Assembly: GCA_000156155.1 (NCBI GenBank) | Contig: DS995299.1 | Coordinates: 1,231,400-1,295,399, forward strand | Source of the DNA: a beta proteobacterium KB13 | Lineage (GTDB): Bacteria > Pseudomonadota > Gammaproteobacteria > Burkholderiales > Methylophilaceae | Direction of reading: 5' to 3' | DNA: 64,000 nucleotides | Shown: positions 16,314 to 28,632 of the stretch, piece by piece | Layout: every line of letters begins with the position of its first letter | Position numbering within the stretch: position 1 is the stretch's first letter | Translations under genes and position numbers: made by a program | Notes under the pieces: generated by a model | What the model was told of the DNA's origin: nothing | Seen by the model: only the letters and a program-made list of their open reading frames with translations | The model's database searches: none

Positions 16314-16796
16314 TTACGAATTATTTTTTGAATTAACTCTTTTTCTTGCTGAATTATTTTTGGTGATCACCTTTTCTAATTTACCAACCTTACCTAATAA
16401 AAAAGGTGGCATATTTGCATAAATATTCTCATATTGCCCTTTATTGATAATATAAGTTTCATGCCATATACCCACATCGCCATTTGTGCCTACTTTTTTT
16501 AGAAATTTTTGCCATTCTGGTAAATGACTCAAATCTTTTGATCGAGCAAAATGCTCCAATTTATCAAATGACTCCCAATATTGTATTGAGATAATATTTC
16601 GGCCAAACCACGTTTCACCGGCCAAATAACCTAAAGATTGATTTTTGATTAATTCTTTTACCATCTTAGGAAAACTTATAAAAATAGGGAACCAGCGATG
16701 TATTTTCCAGAAATAATTGATCCTCATTCCGATTAGAAAAACAACAAAGCCGCTATCTTTCTTTGCAGTAATTCGATCTTTTATAATTTTATTCAT
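16314..16796 (-). CDS. DUF4188-family protein (dimeric alpha-beta barrel type)
   Basis: 160 residues. The features match DUF4188: an N-terminal MRINYFWKIHRWFPIF region, a central SIQYWESFDKLEHFARS, then VGIWHETYIINKGQYENIYANMPPFLLGK. Members look like the antibiotic-biosynthesis monooxygenase/heme-degrading fold, but no activity is established. A basic Asn/Lys-rich tail follows. It lies 3 bp after the DUF2141-like gene and is probably co-transcribed with it. Confidence 0.82.
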   Translation of the reverse strand: MNKIIKDRITAKKDSGFVVFLIGMRINYFWKIHRWFPIFISFPKMVKELIKNQSLGYLAGETWFGRNIISIQYWESFDKLEHFARSKDLSHLPEWQKFLKKVGTNGDVGIWHETYIINKGQYENIYANMPPFLLGKVGKLEKVITKNNSARKRVNSKNNS

Positions 16797-16799
16797 ATT

Positions 16800-17222
16800 T
16801 CAATTACCTAAATCAATTCTAATTTTTAAATCATCATTATCAATAGTAACTTTCGCTTCCTCAAATGTTGGGGAGCTCATTGGATGTCGAATATTGTTTG
16901 AAACACCCCAATCCTCCTTGGGTATACCAAACAAATTTGTATCAAGCTCGCCATTATTATTTTCATCATTAAATACACTGACTGCATAATCTCCACTAGG
17001 AAGGTTTTCAAATCTACATACTATATTTTCTGTGTTTCCAGGAATATTCAACAATACTGCTTTTTCATAATCTGTTGGGAATGAATCTTTGATTGGTTTA
17101 TCAAATAAAGCACATCCAATCATGCTATTTTCATTTTTTATGTTACTGATCTCAACAAATAACTCAAAAGCAAAAAGTTGTTTGGAAAATATTAATATAC
17201 AACCAATTAAAAATTTATACAT
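16800..17222 (-). CDS. DUF2141-family secreted protein
   Basis: 140 residues from ATG 17222; the longer frame from 17258 would run back into glmS, so the shorter start is chosen. Signal peptide MYKFLIGCILIFSKQLFAF. The mature part has the DUF2141 hallmark VFNDENNNGELDTNLFGIPKEDWGVSNN, which resembles a calcium-type Asp/Asn loop. DUF2141 proteins often sit beside carotenoid or membrane-lipid genes; function unknown. Confidence 0.85.
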   Translation of the reverse strand: MYKFLIGCILIFSKQLFAFELFVEISNIKNENSMIGCALFDKPIKDSFPTDYEKAVLLNIPGNTENIVCRFENLPSGDYAVSVFNDENNNGELDTNLFGIPKEDWGVSNNIRHPMSSPTFEEAKVTIDNDDLKIRIDLGN

Positions 17223-17232
17223 AGATTTAGAT

Positions 17233-19062
17233 CTACTCGACAGTAACAGATTTTGCAAGATTCCTTGGCTTATCTACATCAGTCTTTTTAACCAAGGCTA
17301 CATGATACGCCAACAATTGAACTGGAATGGTATGGACAATAGGTGACAATATTCCAATGTGCCGGTGAGATCTAATCACTGATAACCGATCTTCAGCATC
17401 AAAGGTGCTATCAGCATCAGCAAAAACAAACAATTCACCACCTCTCGCTTTTACTTCTTGCATATTAGATTTTACTTTTTCAAGCAGCTTATCATTTGGT
17501 GCAATAACAACCACAGGTAAATTTTTATCAACTAACGCTAGTGGGCCATGCTTTAATTCACCAGCAGGGTAAGCTTCTGCATGAATATAAGAAATTTCTT
17601 TTAACTTTAAAGCCCCTTCAAGTGCAATCGGATAATGAACGCCTCTTCCCAAAAACAGAGCATTATCTTTTCTAGCAAATTTTTTAGCCCATGTTTTGAT
17701 TTGTGGCTCCAGGTTGAGTGCTGTTTGAACATGGCCGGATAATTTTCTTAATTCATTGATTAGTTCTAATTCTTTAGATTTAGAGATTTTCTTATTCTGT
17801 CTTCCAAAAAGAACCGCGAGTACAAAAAGACTGACCAATTGAGTAGTAAAAGCCTTTGTTGAGGCAACGCCAATCTCAACCCCAGCTCGAGTATAAAGTA
17901 CATGATCAGACTGCCTTGCAATAGCACTTTCTTGAACATTACAAATAGCTAAAGATTTACTATTACCATTTTTTTTAGCTTGTTTTAATGCCTCAAGTGT
18001 ATCTAAAGTTTCACCAGACTGTGAAATCGTAATAACAAGTTGTTTTTTTGGCGTTACAACTTCTCGGTATCGATATTCACTCGCTATTTCTACATTGACA
18101 GGAATTTCTGCAATATTTTCAAACCAATATTTTGCTGTTAGTCCAGCATAGTAACTCGTTCCTGCAGCTAATATAAGAACAGAATCAAATCTGCTTGCAT
18201 CAAACTTTTTCCCGCCAATTAATTTTGGACTAATAATTCCATCATCAATAATTGATTCAATCGTATCAGCCACTGCAACTGGTTGTTCATATATTTCCTT
18301 TTGCATAAAATGACTATATGGACCCAGTTCCATTTGATTGTTTTTTAGTGCACTAGTATGAATCCTACGATTAGTTTTCTTTTTATTTTGATTAAATATT
18401 TGGTATCCATTTTTGTTTAGTATTCCAAAGTCACCATCTTCTAGAAAAATAACTTTATTTGTAACAGCTAAGAGAGCTGATATGTCGGATGCAATATAAT
18501 TTTCTCGATCGGATATACCGATAATTAATGGACAACCATTTCTTGCCACTATTATTTCTTCTGAAATTTTATCCGTAATAGCAATTGCATATGCTCCTTC
18601 TAATTTGGCACACGTTTTTAACACAGCATCAAATAATGCTACTTTTCCCTTTTTAAAATAATGAATGAGGTGTGCAATAACCTCTGTATCTGTTTCAGAA
18701 TTAAATTTATAGCCTTTGTCTTTTAAAAATTTGCATAACTTGGCATGATTTTCGATGATGCCATTGTGAACTACGACGATTTCATCGTTTGAGATATGAG
18801 GGTGTGCATTTTTTTCATTCACACCGCCATGAGTTGCCCAGCGAGTATGGCCTATACCAATTGAACCACTTAATTTTTGCTTATTAACTTTCTGTTGAAT
18901 GGTGTCCACTCGCCCTACTGACCGAATTCTTTTGATACGGCTATTATTGATTACAGCAATACCAGCAGAATCATACCCTCGGTATTCCAATTTTTTTAGG
19001 CCATCTACTAATATTGGAACAATATTTTTATTTACAGCAACGCCGCCAACAATTCCACACAT
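17233..19062 (-). CDS. glmS: Glutamine-fructose-6-phosphate aminotransferase
   Basis: Makes glucosamine-6-phosphate for peptidoglycan and LPS. 609 residues, full length. N-terminal glutaminase domain begins MCGIVGG with the catalytic Cys after Met removal; then [19 protein letters not shown]. Two SIS sugar-isomerase domains follow ([39 protein letters not shown]) and the C-terminal [12 protein letters not shown] is typical. Starts 2 bp after glmU ends, the usual pairing. No glmS ribozyme is expected or seen. Confidence 0.98.
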   Translation of the reverse strand: MCGIVGGVAVNKNIVPILVDGLKKLEYRGYDSAGIAVINNSRIKRIRSVGRVDTIQQKVNKQKLSGSIGIGHTRWATHGGVNEKNAHPHISNDEIVVVHNGIIENHAKLCKFLKDKGYKFNSETDTEVIAHLIHYFKKGKVALFDAVLKTCAKLEGAYAIAITDKISEEIIVARNGCPLIIGISDRENYIASDISALLAVTNKVIFLEDGDFGILNKNGYQIFNQNKKKTNRRIHTSALKNNQMELGPYSHFMQKEIYEQPVAVADTIESIIDDGIISPKLIGGKKFDASRFDSVLILAAGTSYYAGLTAKYWFENIAEIPVNVEIASEYRYREVVTPKKQLVITISQSGETLDTLEALKQAKKNGNSKSLAICNVQESAIARQSDHVLYTRAGVEIGVASTKAFTTQLVSLFVLAVLFGRQNKKISKSKELELINELRKLSGHVQTALNLEPQIKTWAKKFARKDNALFLGRGVHYPIALEGALKLKEISYIHAEAYPAGELKHGPLALVDKNLPVVVIAPNDKLLEKVKSNMQEVKARGGELFVFADADSTFDAEDRLSVIRSHRHIGILSPIVHTIPVQLLAYHVALVKKTDVDKPRNLAKSVTVE

Positions 19063-19064
19063 AA

Positions 19065-20426
19065 TTATTTTTTCTTAGGCCTTACCCAGTTATCGATATT
19101 CTTCTGCTCAACTCTTGAAAGTGTAAGTTTATTCTCTGGCGCATCTTCTGTAATTGTAGAACCAGCGCCAATAGTTGCACCTTTTTTAATTAAGACGGGA
19201 GCGATTAACTGGGTATCTGACCCAATAAAAACATTATCTTCAATAATAGTTTGATGCTTATTAGCTCCATCATAATTACATGTAATTGTTCCGGCCCCAA
19301 TATTAACTTCTTTTCCTATTTTTGTATCGCCAACATACGAAAGGTGATTTATTTTTGAATGATCATCAATGCTAGATTTTTTAATCTCAACAAAGTTACC
19401 AATATTTATATTATTTTTTAAAGTGGTTGCGGGACGGATTCTTGCATAAGGTCCGATATTACAATTATCACCTATCAACGCATCATCGATATGATTAAAG
19501 GCATTTAGGTTTGTGTTTTCTCCTATTTGTGATGCATTTATAATATTATAAGGTCCGATTTTTGAATTTTTCTTTACTAATACATTACCTTCAAAAATAC
19601 AACCCACATCAATGGTGACATTTTCCTCGCATGTTAATGTACCTCTGATATCTATCCGATTTGGGTCAATAATTTTGACGCCTTGATTTATTAACTGCTC
19701 AGCTTTTTCTTGCATATACATTCTCTCAAGTAGAATAAGTTCTTCCATTGAATTGATGCCCTGGATACTGGTTTCGATTTCAGCTTTAATGCCAGCAACT
19801 TCAACTTTATCCTTATTCGCAAACTCTATGATATCAGTTAAATAATATTCTTTTTGAGCGTTATTATTATCCAGTTGTGCTAACCATTTTTTTAAATGAT
19901 CTGACTGAACACACATTATCCCAGTATTAATTTCATTGATTTTCTTTTGTTCGTGGTCGCAGTCTTTTTCCTCAACAATTTTTATTATTTTTTGCTTGTT
20001 ATCATCTCTGACTATTCTTCCAAAGCCGGTTGGGTTAGTTTTATCAAAAGTTACTAGTCCTATTCCTGTCTTTTTTGAGGCATCAATAAGCCTTAGTAAA
20101 ATTTCATGATTAATTAATGGTACGTCGCCATATAAAATTAAGGTAAGTTGACTGGTAATTTCATTAATCGCTTGCATTACAGCATGGCCTGTCCCAAGCT
20201 GTTCTTTTTGAATAACAAAATCAAGCTGTTGATTAGAAAAATAATTTTTTATTTCATCTGCTTTATAACCAATTATTGGTATGATCTTGTTTGGGTCTAA
20301 TTCTATTGCTGTGTTGATGACCCTTTGTAAAAAAGGCTGTCCAACAAATTCCTGCATTACTTTTGGTTTTGAGGACTTCATCCGAGTCCCTTTGCCAGCT
20401 GCTAGTATTACAATATCTAAATTCAT
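19065..20426 (-). CDS. glmU: Bifunctional GlcNAc-1-P uridyltransferase / GlcN-1-P acetyltransferase
   Basis: Last two steps to UDP-GlcNAc. 453 residues from ATG 20426 ([18 protein letters not shown]); an upstream TTG at 20447 is part of the preceding terminator and is not used. The N-terminal pyrophosphorylase has the LAAGKGTRM nucleotide loop; the C-terminal half is a left-handed beta-helix of hexapeptide repeats (about residues 250-430) with the acetyltransferase site region [10 protein letters not shown]. Confidence 0.97.
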   Translation of the reverse strand: MNLDIVILAAGKGTRMKSSKPKVMQEFVGQPFLQRVINTAIELDPNKIIPIIGYKADEIKNYFSNQQLDFVIQKEQLGTGHAVMQAINEITSQLTLILYGDVPLINHEILLRLIDASKKTGIGLVTFDKTNPTGFGRIVRDDNKQKIIKIVEEKDCDHEQKKINEINTGIMCVQSDHLKKWLAQLDNNNAQKEYYLTDIIEFANKDKVEVAGIKAEIETSIQGINSMEELILLERMYMQEKAEQLINQGVKIIDPNRIDIRGTLTCEENVTIDVGCIFEGNVLVKKNSKIGPYNIINASQIGENTNLNAFNHIDDALIGDNCNIGPYARIRPATTLKNNINIGNFVEIKKSSIDDHSKINHLSYVGDTKIGKEVNIGAGTITCNYDGANKHQTIIEDNVFIGSDTQLIAPVLIKKGATIGAGSTITEDAPENKLTLSRVEQKNIDNWVRPKKK

Positions 20427-20445
20427 AATTATGTTGAGTATAAAC

Positions 20446-20474
20446 AAAAAAAGCAGCCAAAAGCTGCTTTTTAT
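20446..20474 (-). terminator. Terminator of the ATP synthase operon
   Basis: GCAGC (20453-20457) pairs with GCTGC (20463-20467) around CAAAA, extended by A/T pairs, with T-rich sequence on the minus strand after the stem. It lies between the atpC stop (20488) and the glmU start. Confidence 0.8.
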
Positions 20475-20487
20475 TTTTTAAGATTTT

Positions 20488-20907
20488 TTATTTCTTTTTT
20501 CGTAAACGCTGAATAGCTTGTATTTGAGCAACAGCCTCAGCTAGCTCAGCTTGTGCTTTTGCATAATCAATATCGCCTTTTTGTTTTGTTAATGCATCTT
20601 CGGCTTGTTTCTTAGCTTGGTTCGCTTTGGCTTCATCAAGATCCGAGCCCCTTACGGCGGTATCAGACAATACAGTCACTGAACCTGGTTGCACTTCCAA
20701 GATGCCGCCAGAAACGTACACTAACTCTTCATCATTTTTACCTGATAATTTTATTCGAACAGAACCAGGCTTTAAGGTCGTAATCATTGGGGCATGGTTT
20801 GGGTATATACCCACCTCACCCATAGCTGATGGAGCAACTACAAATTCAGCCTCACCTGAAAAAAGAGACTCTTCAGCACTTACAACATCTACTAAAACTT
20901 TACTCAT
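20488..20907 (-). CDS. atpC: ATP synthase F1 subunit epsilon
   Basis: 139 residues. N-terminal beta-sandwich ([38 protein letters not shown]) that contacts the gamma subunit, and a C-terminal two-helix hairpin of Ala/Gln/Lys-rich sequence that can inhibit ATP hydrolysis. Last gene of the operon, followed by a terminator. Confidence 0.97.
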   Translation of the reverse strand: MSKVLVDVVSAEESLFSGEAEFVVAPSAMGEVGIYPNHAPMITTLKPGSVRIKLSGKNDEELVYVSGGILEVQPGSVTVLSDTAVRGSDLDEAKANQAKKQAEDALTKQKGDIDYAKAQAELAEAVAQIQAIQRLRKKK

Positions 20908-20928
20908 AAGTTATAACCTAAAAATTAA

Positions 20929-22371
<1,443 letters not shown>

Positions 22372-22395
22372 TTACTCATCTCAAAAAATTAAAAA

Positions 22396-23262
22396 TTATG
22401 AAACCGCGGCTGCTCCACCCACAATTTCTGATATCTCTTTAGTAATTGCTGCCTGACGTGCTTTGTTATAAACCAATGTCAATTCATCAATCACATTTAC
22501 TGCATTATCTGATGCAGCTTTCATTGCAACCATACGTGCTGATTGTTCTGATGCCATATTTTCCGCTACTGCATGATAAATTATTGATTCGATATATCTC
22601 TTTAATAAATCTTCTATCACTGCATCCGCATTTGGCTCATAAATATAATCCCATGGCCCTTCAGGTGCACCAATTTTTTCACCATTTAATGGGAGTACTT
22701 GGTCCATGATTGGCTCTTGTTTCATGGTATTAATGAATTTTGTAAAGCATATATAAAGCTGATCAATTTCGCCATTAATATATGAATCTAGCATCACCTT
22801 AATACTTCCAATTAAATCATTTAAATGAGGTGTGTCGCCAAGCCCTGTGATATTCGACTTCACGTCTGCGCCAACGCGATTCATGAAACTGAAACCTTTA
22901 GTCCCAATAGCTGCAATTTGGACTTTTTTTCCTTCTTTTTCCCAGCTCTTAATTTGATTTAATGATGTTCTTAAGACGTTTGTATTTAATCCGCCACACA
23001 ATCCTTTATCTGATGTAACAACAATAAGGCCAACATTCTTCACTTTGTTTCTTGAAACTAAAAAAGGATGTTTAGATTCAGACTGTGCATAAGAAAGATG
23101 TGCTGCAACATTCCTGATTTTTTCAGCATAAGGTCTTGCAGCAGCCATACGATCCTGAGCTTTACGCATTTTTGATGCAGCTACCATTTCCATCGCTTTA
23201 GTGATCTTTTTGGTATTTTCTACACTCTTGATCTTTGTTCGTATTTCTTTACTACCAGCCAT
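22396..23262 (-). CDS. atpG: ATP synthase F1 subunit gamma
   Basis: 288 residues, the central rotor shaft. N-terminal coiled-coil helix [20 protein letters not shown] ... [14 protein letters not shown], the [11 protein letters not shown] segment, and C-terminal [17 protein letters not shown] ... [14 protein letters not shown] all match the family. Confidence 0.97.
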   Translation of the reverse strand: MAGSKEIRTKIKSVENTKKITKAMEMVAASKMRKAQDRMAAARPYAEKIRNVAAHLSYAQSESKHPFLVSRNKVKNVGLIVVTSDKGLCGGLNTNVLRTSLNQIKSWEKEGKKVQIAAIGTKGFSFMNRVGADVKSNITGLGDTPHLNDLIGSIKVMLDSYINGEIDQLYICFTKFINTMKQEPIMDQVLPLNGEKIGAPEGPWDYIYEPNADAVIEDLLKRYIESIIYHAVAENMASEQSARMVAMKAASDNAVNVIDELTLVYNKARQAAITKEISEIVGGAAAVS

Positions 23263-23276
23263 AAATATTCCAAATA

Positions 23277-24818
23277 TTAATATTTGCTAGAAGATTTAAA
23301 ATCTTCAATTGCTTTAACTAAATCTTTTTCATCTTTTTCAGATAGGTCAAGATTTTTCTCAATACTTTCCATTACCTTTTTATGTTTAGAAGCAATAAAT
23401 CCATGTAGGTCTGATTCACATGTAAGAATCTTCTCAACTGGAACGTCGTCAAAGTAACCATTGTTAGCAGCGTATAAAGTTACTGCCATTTTAGAAACAC
23501 TTAACGGACTATACTGAGCCTGTTTCATTAGTTCGGTAAACATTCTTCCTCGATCTAACTGTTTTCTTGTAGCTTCATCAAGATCAGATGCAAACTGAGC
23601 GAATGCTGCAAGCTCTCGGTACTGAGCTAGTGCTAATCGCACACCACCACCAAGCTTTTTAATTACCTTAGTCTGGGCAGCGCCACCAACTCGAGACACA
23701 GAAATACCAGCGTTAATAGCTGGTCGAATACCCGCATTAAATAAATCTGACTCTAAGAAGATCTGACCGTCTGTAATAGAAATAACATTTGTTGGAACGA
23801 ACGCTGACACGTCGCCAGCCGCAGTTTCAATAACAGGAAGCGCAGTTAATGAACCCGTTTTGCCTTTTACTTTACCCTTAGTAAAGTTTTCAACATACTC
23901 TTCATTTACACGAGCAGCTCTTTCTAATAAACGTGAATGGATATAGAACACATCACCAGGATATGCCTCACGGCCTGGAGGTCTTCTTAAAAGTAATGAA
24001 ATCTGACGATAAGCAACAGCTTGTTTACTTAAATCATCATAAATAATTAATGAATCCTCACCACGATCTCTGAAGTATTCACCCATAGTACAACCAGCGT
24101 ATGGAGCCAAAAATTGCAATGCAGCTGAATCAGATGCTGAGGCAACTACAACAGTCGTATATTCCATCGCACCAGTTTCTTCAAGTTTTCTGACCACGTT
24201 AGCAATGGTTGACGCTTTCTGACCAATCGCAACATAAATACAGGTCATGTCTTGACCTTTTTGGTTAATGATTGCATCCACAGCAACAGCTGTTTTACCG
24301 GTTTGTCTATCACCAATAATTAATTCTCGCTGACCTCGACCAATCGGTACCATGGAGTCAACGGATTTAAGTCCAGTTTGTACTGGTTGTGAAACTGATT
24401 TTCGAGCAATAACGCCAGGAGCAACTTTTTCAATTTTGTCTGTTAATTTTGACTTAATTGGTCCTTTGCCATCTAATGGATTACCTAACGCATCAACAAC
24501 TCGACCAACCAATTCAGGACCTACAGGAACTTCCAAAATCTTACCTGTACATTTACAAGTATCGCCTTCAGAAATGTGTTCGTAATCACCAAGAACAACA
24601 GCACCCACAGAGTCTCTTTCCAGGTTAAGAGCCATTCCGTAAGTATTGCCAGGGAACTCAATCATTTCTCCAGACATAACATTTGATAGACCATGTATAC
24701 GCACAATACCGTCTGTAACTGATACAACGGTACCCTGTGTACGGGCTTCTGATGAAGATTTGAAATCTTTGATCCGACTTTTAATCAGTTCACTAATTTC
24801 TGAAGTTGATAATTGCAT
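23277..24818 (-). CDS. atpA: ATP synthase F1 subunit alpha
   Basis: 513 residues, the standard length. Walker [14 protein letters not shown] near residue 170, the [20 protein letters not shown] stretch, and the C-terminal domain with [19 protein letters not shown]. Upstream atpH, downstream atpG, as usual. Confidence 0.98.
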   Translation of the reverse strand: MQLSTSEISELIKSRIKDFKSSSEARTQGTVVSVTDGIVRIHGLSNVMSGEMIEFPGNTYGMALNLERDSVGAVVLGDYEHISEGDTCKCTGKILEVPVGPELVGRVVDALGNPLDGKGPIKSKLTDKIEKVAPGVIARKSVSQPVQTGLKSVDSMVPIGRGQRELIIGDRQTGKTAVAVDAIINQKGQDMTCIYVAIGQKASTIANVVRKLEETGAMEYTTVVVASASDSAALQFLAPYAGCTMGEYFRDRGEDSLIIYDDLSKQAVAYRQISLLLRRPPGREAYPGDVFYIHSRLLERAARVNEEYVENFTKGKVKGKTGSLTALPVIETAAGDVSAFVPTNVISITDGQIFLESDLFNAGIRPAINAGISVSRVGGAAQTKVIKKLGGGVRLALAQYRELAAFAQFASDLDEATRKQLDRGRMFTELMKQAQYSPLSVSKMAVTLYAANNGYFDDVPVEKILTCESDLHGFIASKHKKVMESIEKNLDLSEKDEKDLVKAIEDFKSSSKY

Positions 24819-24835
24819 TATTTTCTCCTGGGTAA

Positions 24836-25372
24836 TTACGCTTTCATTGAGAAAGCTAAACTTTCAAGTTGTCCTTTAACTGAAGCATCTATAACTGTGT
24901 CACCCACAGTAATAAGACTGCCTCCCAAAATAGATTGATCTATTTCAACGGTTGCTTCAATTTTTTTATTTAATTTCTTTTCTAAGTTTTTAATTATTTC
25001 GTCTGTTTCTTTTTTTGTAATCTTGGTTGCAACTACAATATTAGCTGTTACAGATCCTTCTTCATTCGCCTTTAAATTTTCAAACGCCTCACTGATGAAG
25101 GGTAAAATCAATAAGCGTTTATTTTCGATGAGAAGTTTTATAAAATTTTCACCTTCTTTACTGATATTCTTTTTGCAAATATCAAGGATTAATTTTTCTC
25201 TATCTGTATCCAGCACTTTTGAATCATTGATCACAGACTTAACGGCATCATCTTCAACAACCTGAGATAACAAACTCAGAGTTTCTGACCATGCTTTCAG
25301 TTTTTTTTGTTCTTTTGCAAGATCAAAAACTGCCTGTGCGTAAGGTCTAGCTATTGTTGAAATTTCAGCCAT
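24836..25372 (-). CDS. atpH: ATP synthase F1 subunit delta (stator)
   Basis: 178 residues. N-terminal helical domain begins [21 protein letters not shown]; the C-terminal part includes [30 protein letters not shown], typical of the OSCP/delta family. Ties the top of F1 to the b-subunit stalk. Confidence 0.96.
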   Translation of the reverse strand: MAEISTIARPYAQAVFDLAKEQKKLKAWSETLSLLSQVVEDDAVKSVINDSKVLDTDREKLILDICKKNISKEGENFIKLLIENKRLLILPFISEAFENLKANEEGSVTANIVVATKITKKETDEIIKNLEKKLNKKIEATVEIDQSILGGSLITVGDTVIDASVKGQLESLAFSMKA

Positions 25373-25378
25373 ATCTTC

Positions 25379-25849
25379 TTATAGTTCCTTAGAAAGTTTT
25401 GCTAACATTGCGCTGTGAGCTTTTGCATCAATTTCTTTTTCAAGAATTTTTTGTGCTCCCTCAACTGCTAGAGACGCTACTTGTGCTCTGAGCTCTTCTT
25501 TTGCCTTGTTAACTTCTTGATCAATTTCAGATTTCGCGTTTGCAATAATACGGTCTGCATCAATTTTCGCATTTTGCTTGGCCTCTTCAACGATCTCACT
25601 TGCTCTTTTTTCAGCTTGTGAAACGATCTCAGATGACTTCTCTTTTGCTCCATCCAAAACTTCTGTGGTTTTTTTCTCAGCCATTTCAAGAGACGCCTTG
25701 CCTTCTCTAGCTGCAGCTAAACCATCAGCGATTTCTTTTTGTCTATTTTCAATTGCATTTAAAAGCGGTGGCCATACAAATTTAACCGTAAACCAGATTA
25801 AAATTGCAAAGGTCATTGCTTGCGCAATTAAAGTAAAATGGATGTTCAT
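25379..25849 (-). CDS. atpF: ATP synthase Fo subunit b
   Basis: 156 residues. One N-terminal membrane helix ([24 protein letters not shown]) followed by a long charged coiled-coil stalk rich in Ala, Lys and Glu. Typical FWPP/VWPP turn after the helix. Six bp gap to atpH. Confidence 0.97.
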   Translation of the reverse strand: MNIHFTLIAQAMTFAILIWFTVKFVWPPLLNAIENRQKEIADGLAAAREGKASLEMAEKKTTEVLDGAKEKSSEIVSQAEKRASEIVEEAKQNAKIDADRIIANAKSEIDQEVNKAKEELRAQVASLAVEGAQKILEKEIDAKAHSAMLAKLSKEL

Positions 25850-25873
25850 TTGATCTCCAGATTAAATCTTAAA

Positions 25874-26155
<282 letters not shown>

Positions 26156-26174
26156 TTAAATTCCCTTCAAAAAA

Positions 26175-26984
<810 letters not shown>

Positions 26985-27004
26985 TTATTTTTTATACCTA
27001 TAAA

Positions 27005-27406
27005 TTAACGGTTATCTAACTTCGAAATTGCCAGGCCCGACATTAGCGCTGAGATAATCAGACCTAACATCAATCCAAAGGGTATCAAATTCGAGTAGAA
27101 TTTAAAGGAGAGCCACAACAGCAATATGATCACTCCCAATTTGACCAACTCTGCTTTCAATATATTGACTAAAACAGAGGAGGCACTTAAACCTTTTGTT
27201 TTTAATTTAGCTAAAGGGATAGAGATCACAATACCTACGATCACTGCGACAAAACCTAAAACAATTGAGAGTGCCAGTTCAATACTATATATATAGTAAC
27301 TTAGAACAAACAAAATGCTCAGCACAATAAACTGCCTGAGCAACATTTTTTTCAACTGTTTTGGGACGCCTTCAAGTTTTTCTATGAGGTTGTCTACTAA
27401 GCTCAT
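27005..27406 (-). CDS. atpI: ATP synthase assembly protein I
   Basis: 133 residues, four membrane helices (LRQFIVLSILFVLSYYIYSI; LALSIVLGFVAVIVGIVISI; LVKLGVIILLLWLSFKF; LIPFGLMLGLIISALMSGLAI). Position at the head of the atp operon plus topology identify AtpI, which helps c-ring assembly; primary sequence conservation in this family is low. Confidence 0.88.
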   Translation of the reverse strand: MSLVDNLIEKLEGVPKQLKKMLLRQFIVLSILFVLSYYIYSIELALSIVLGFVAVIVGIVISIPLAKLKTKGLSASSVLVNILKAELVKLGVIILLLWLSFKFYSNLIPFGLMLGLIISALMSGLAISKLDNR

Positions 27407-27439
27407 TTAAAAGAAAAACGTTCCTTTAGAAAAAACAAA

Positions 27440-27468
27440 ATTCTCTATGGATTTTGATGATTCGTCAA
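27440..27468 (-). promoter_or_regulatory. Probable promoter of the atp operon
   Basis: On the minus strand TTGACG (27468-27463), a 17-bp spacer, then GAGAAT (27445-27440). The first hexamer is 5/6 and the second 4/6 of the sigma-70 consensus; start would be about 27433, 27 bases before atpI. Confidence 0.5.
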
Positions 27469-27534
27469 GTCTTACGAGCAATTATCTCTGGAAGTACTAA
27501 ATATGCAATTATTTACTATTCATAGGCCTACATA

Positions 27535-27562
27535 TTGTATAAAATGTAAAGATGCATATACT
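27535..27562 (+). promoter_or_regulatory. Probable promoter of the anchored beta-barrel gene
   Basis: TTGTAT (27535-27540), 16-bp spacer, TATACT (27557-27562), 12 bases before the ATG at 27575, again giving a very short leader. Confidence 0.45.
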
Positions 27563-27574
27563 TTTCTTTAACTA

Positions 27575-28630
27575 ATGAATAAATTCGCCGCTTTTGTTCG
27601 TTCGTTACCTAAAAATCCTCAATTTATTCGTTGGGCCGTGCGAATTATCTTATTAGGCATGCTGTTTTCGGTGTTAGCCTATTTTTATGCGACCCAAATA
27701 AAGACTGATGAAGTAGTAGTTGAAGAGGAAGCCTCTTTGTTGCAAGACATAGCACCAACCGAGCCTGTGAGCTTTGACTTGCTGCCTGAAAACACCTTTA
27801 CCGAGATCCCTGACCCCAGCCCAGTCAAACCAGTGAAGAAAAAACCACGACAGATCACTGAGGATGAGCGCATTGCATTATCCACTGAGGAAGAAAAAAG
27901 ACAACTGCTTAATAAACAGCTAGATGATATCGTTGAACACTCTGAACAAAAATATTCCGAACCGAAAACTAAAAAAGATCCCGTACAAAAAATTGCTGAG
28001 AAGATTAAAAAATTTGATGACCAGGGTGAGCTCTTTATCGAGGATGAAAAAAAACCATACAACGCCTTTCAAAAAGATGGATTTATTATCATGCTAGGTC
28101 TGACTGCAGAATTTAATGATTTTCAGAATAATAATGTGGTGGCCGGTGGCATAAATGTGAACAGCGATAGTGAAAATGAAGTCGAGGCAGGAATAAATTT
28201 CAACGCTGCCTATCAAAAAAATATAAGTGATAATTTCAGTGTGTTGATCGGCCTAGAATTATCTCCACACATTGGACAAAAAACATCTCTCCAGAACTCA
28301 TCAGCCACCACCGACATCGAGCGAGATTACACAGTGAGTGCTTACTTACAACCTCAGCTACAAATTTCTGAAAACTCTGCTATTTCCTTTAAAACTGGGC
28401 TATCTAGGGCCAAGGTGGACGTCAATAATCAATCCGTTGATTATGACGGATACGTGTTTGGCTTAGGTTATCGCCACCAACTCAAGAAGAATCTATTCTG
28501 GTTTGGTGAATTCAATCAATACATCTTTTCTGATGAAAATACATCGGCCATGGTAGGCGGTGGACTTCTCCAACAAGATCTGGATTTAGATTCTAGGAGC
28601 CTAAATTTAGGCCTGGGTTATCAATTTTAA
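27575..28630 (+). CDS. Membrane-anchored protein with charged linker and C-terminal beta-barrel
   Basis: 351 residues in three parts. Residues 1-22 are basic, followed by one hydrophobic helix (about 23-40, VRIILLGMLFSVLAYFYA) that could be an uncleaved anchor or a long signal peptide cut near YFYA-TQ. Residues 45-165 form an acidic then Pro/Lys-rich linker. Residues 165-351 read as alternating beta-strands of an eight-strand OmpA/OprF-like barrel with turn-rich loops, ending GLGYQF with terminal Phe, the outer-membrane assembly signal. It converges on the giant adhesin gene with 2 bp between stops and shares its higher G+C, suggesting a third partner of the secretion locus (inference). Confidence 0.72.
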   Translation: MNKFAAFVRSLPKNPQFIRWAVRIILLGMLFSVLAYFYATQIKTDEVVVEEEASLLQDIAPTEPVSFDLLPENTFTEIPDPSPVKPVKKKPRQITEDERIALSTEEEKRQLLNKQLDDIVEHSEQKYSEPKTKKDPVQKIAEKIKKFDDQGELFIEDEKKPYNAFQKDGFIIMLGLTAEFNDFQNNNVVAGGINVNSDSENEVEAGINFNAAYQKNISDNFSVLIGLELSPHIGQKTSLQNSSATTDIERDYTVSAYLQPQLQISENSAISFKTGLSRAKVDVNNQSVDYDGYVFGLGYRHQLKKNLFWFGEFNQYIFSDENTSAMVGGGLLQQDLDLDSRSLNLGLGYQF

Positions 28631-28632
28631 AG

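Noticed and set aside
20427-20447. Longer GlmU starting at the TTG at 20447
   Set aside because: It falls in the terminator of the atp operon and adds residues not found in the family; ATG 20426 gives the standard [16 protein letters not shown] start.
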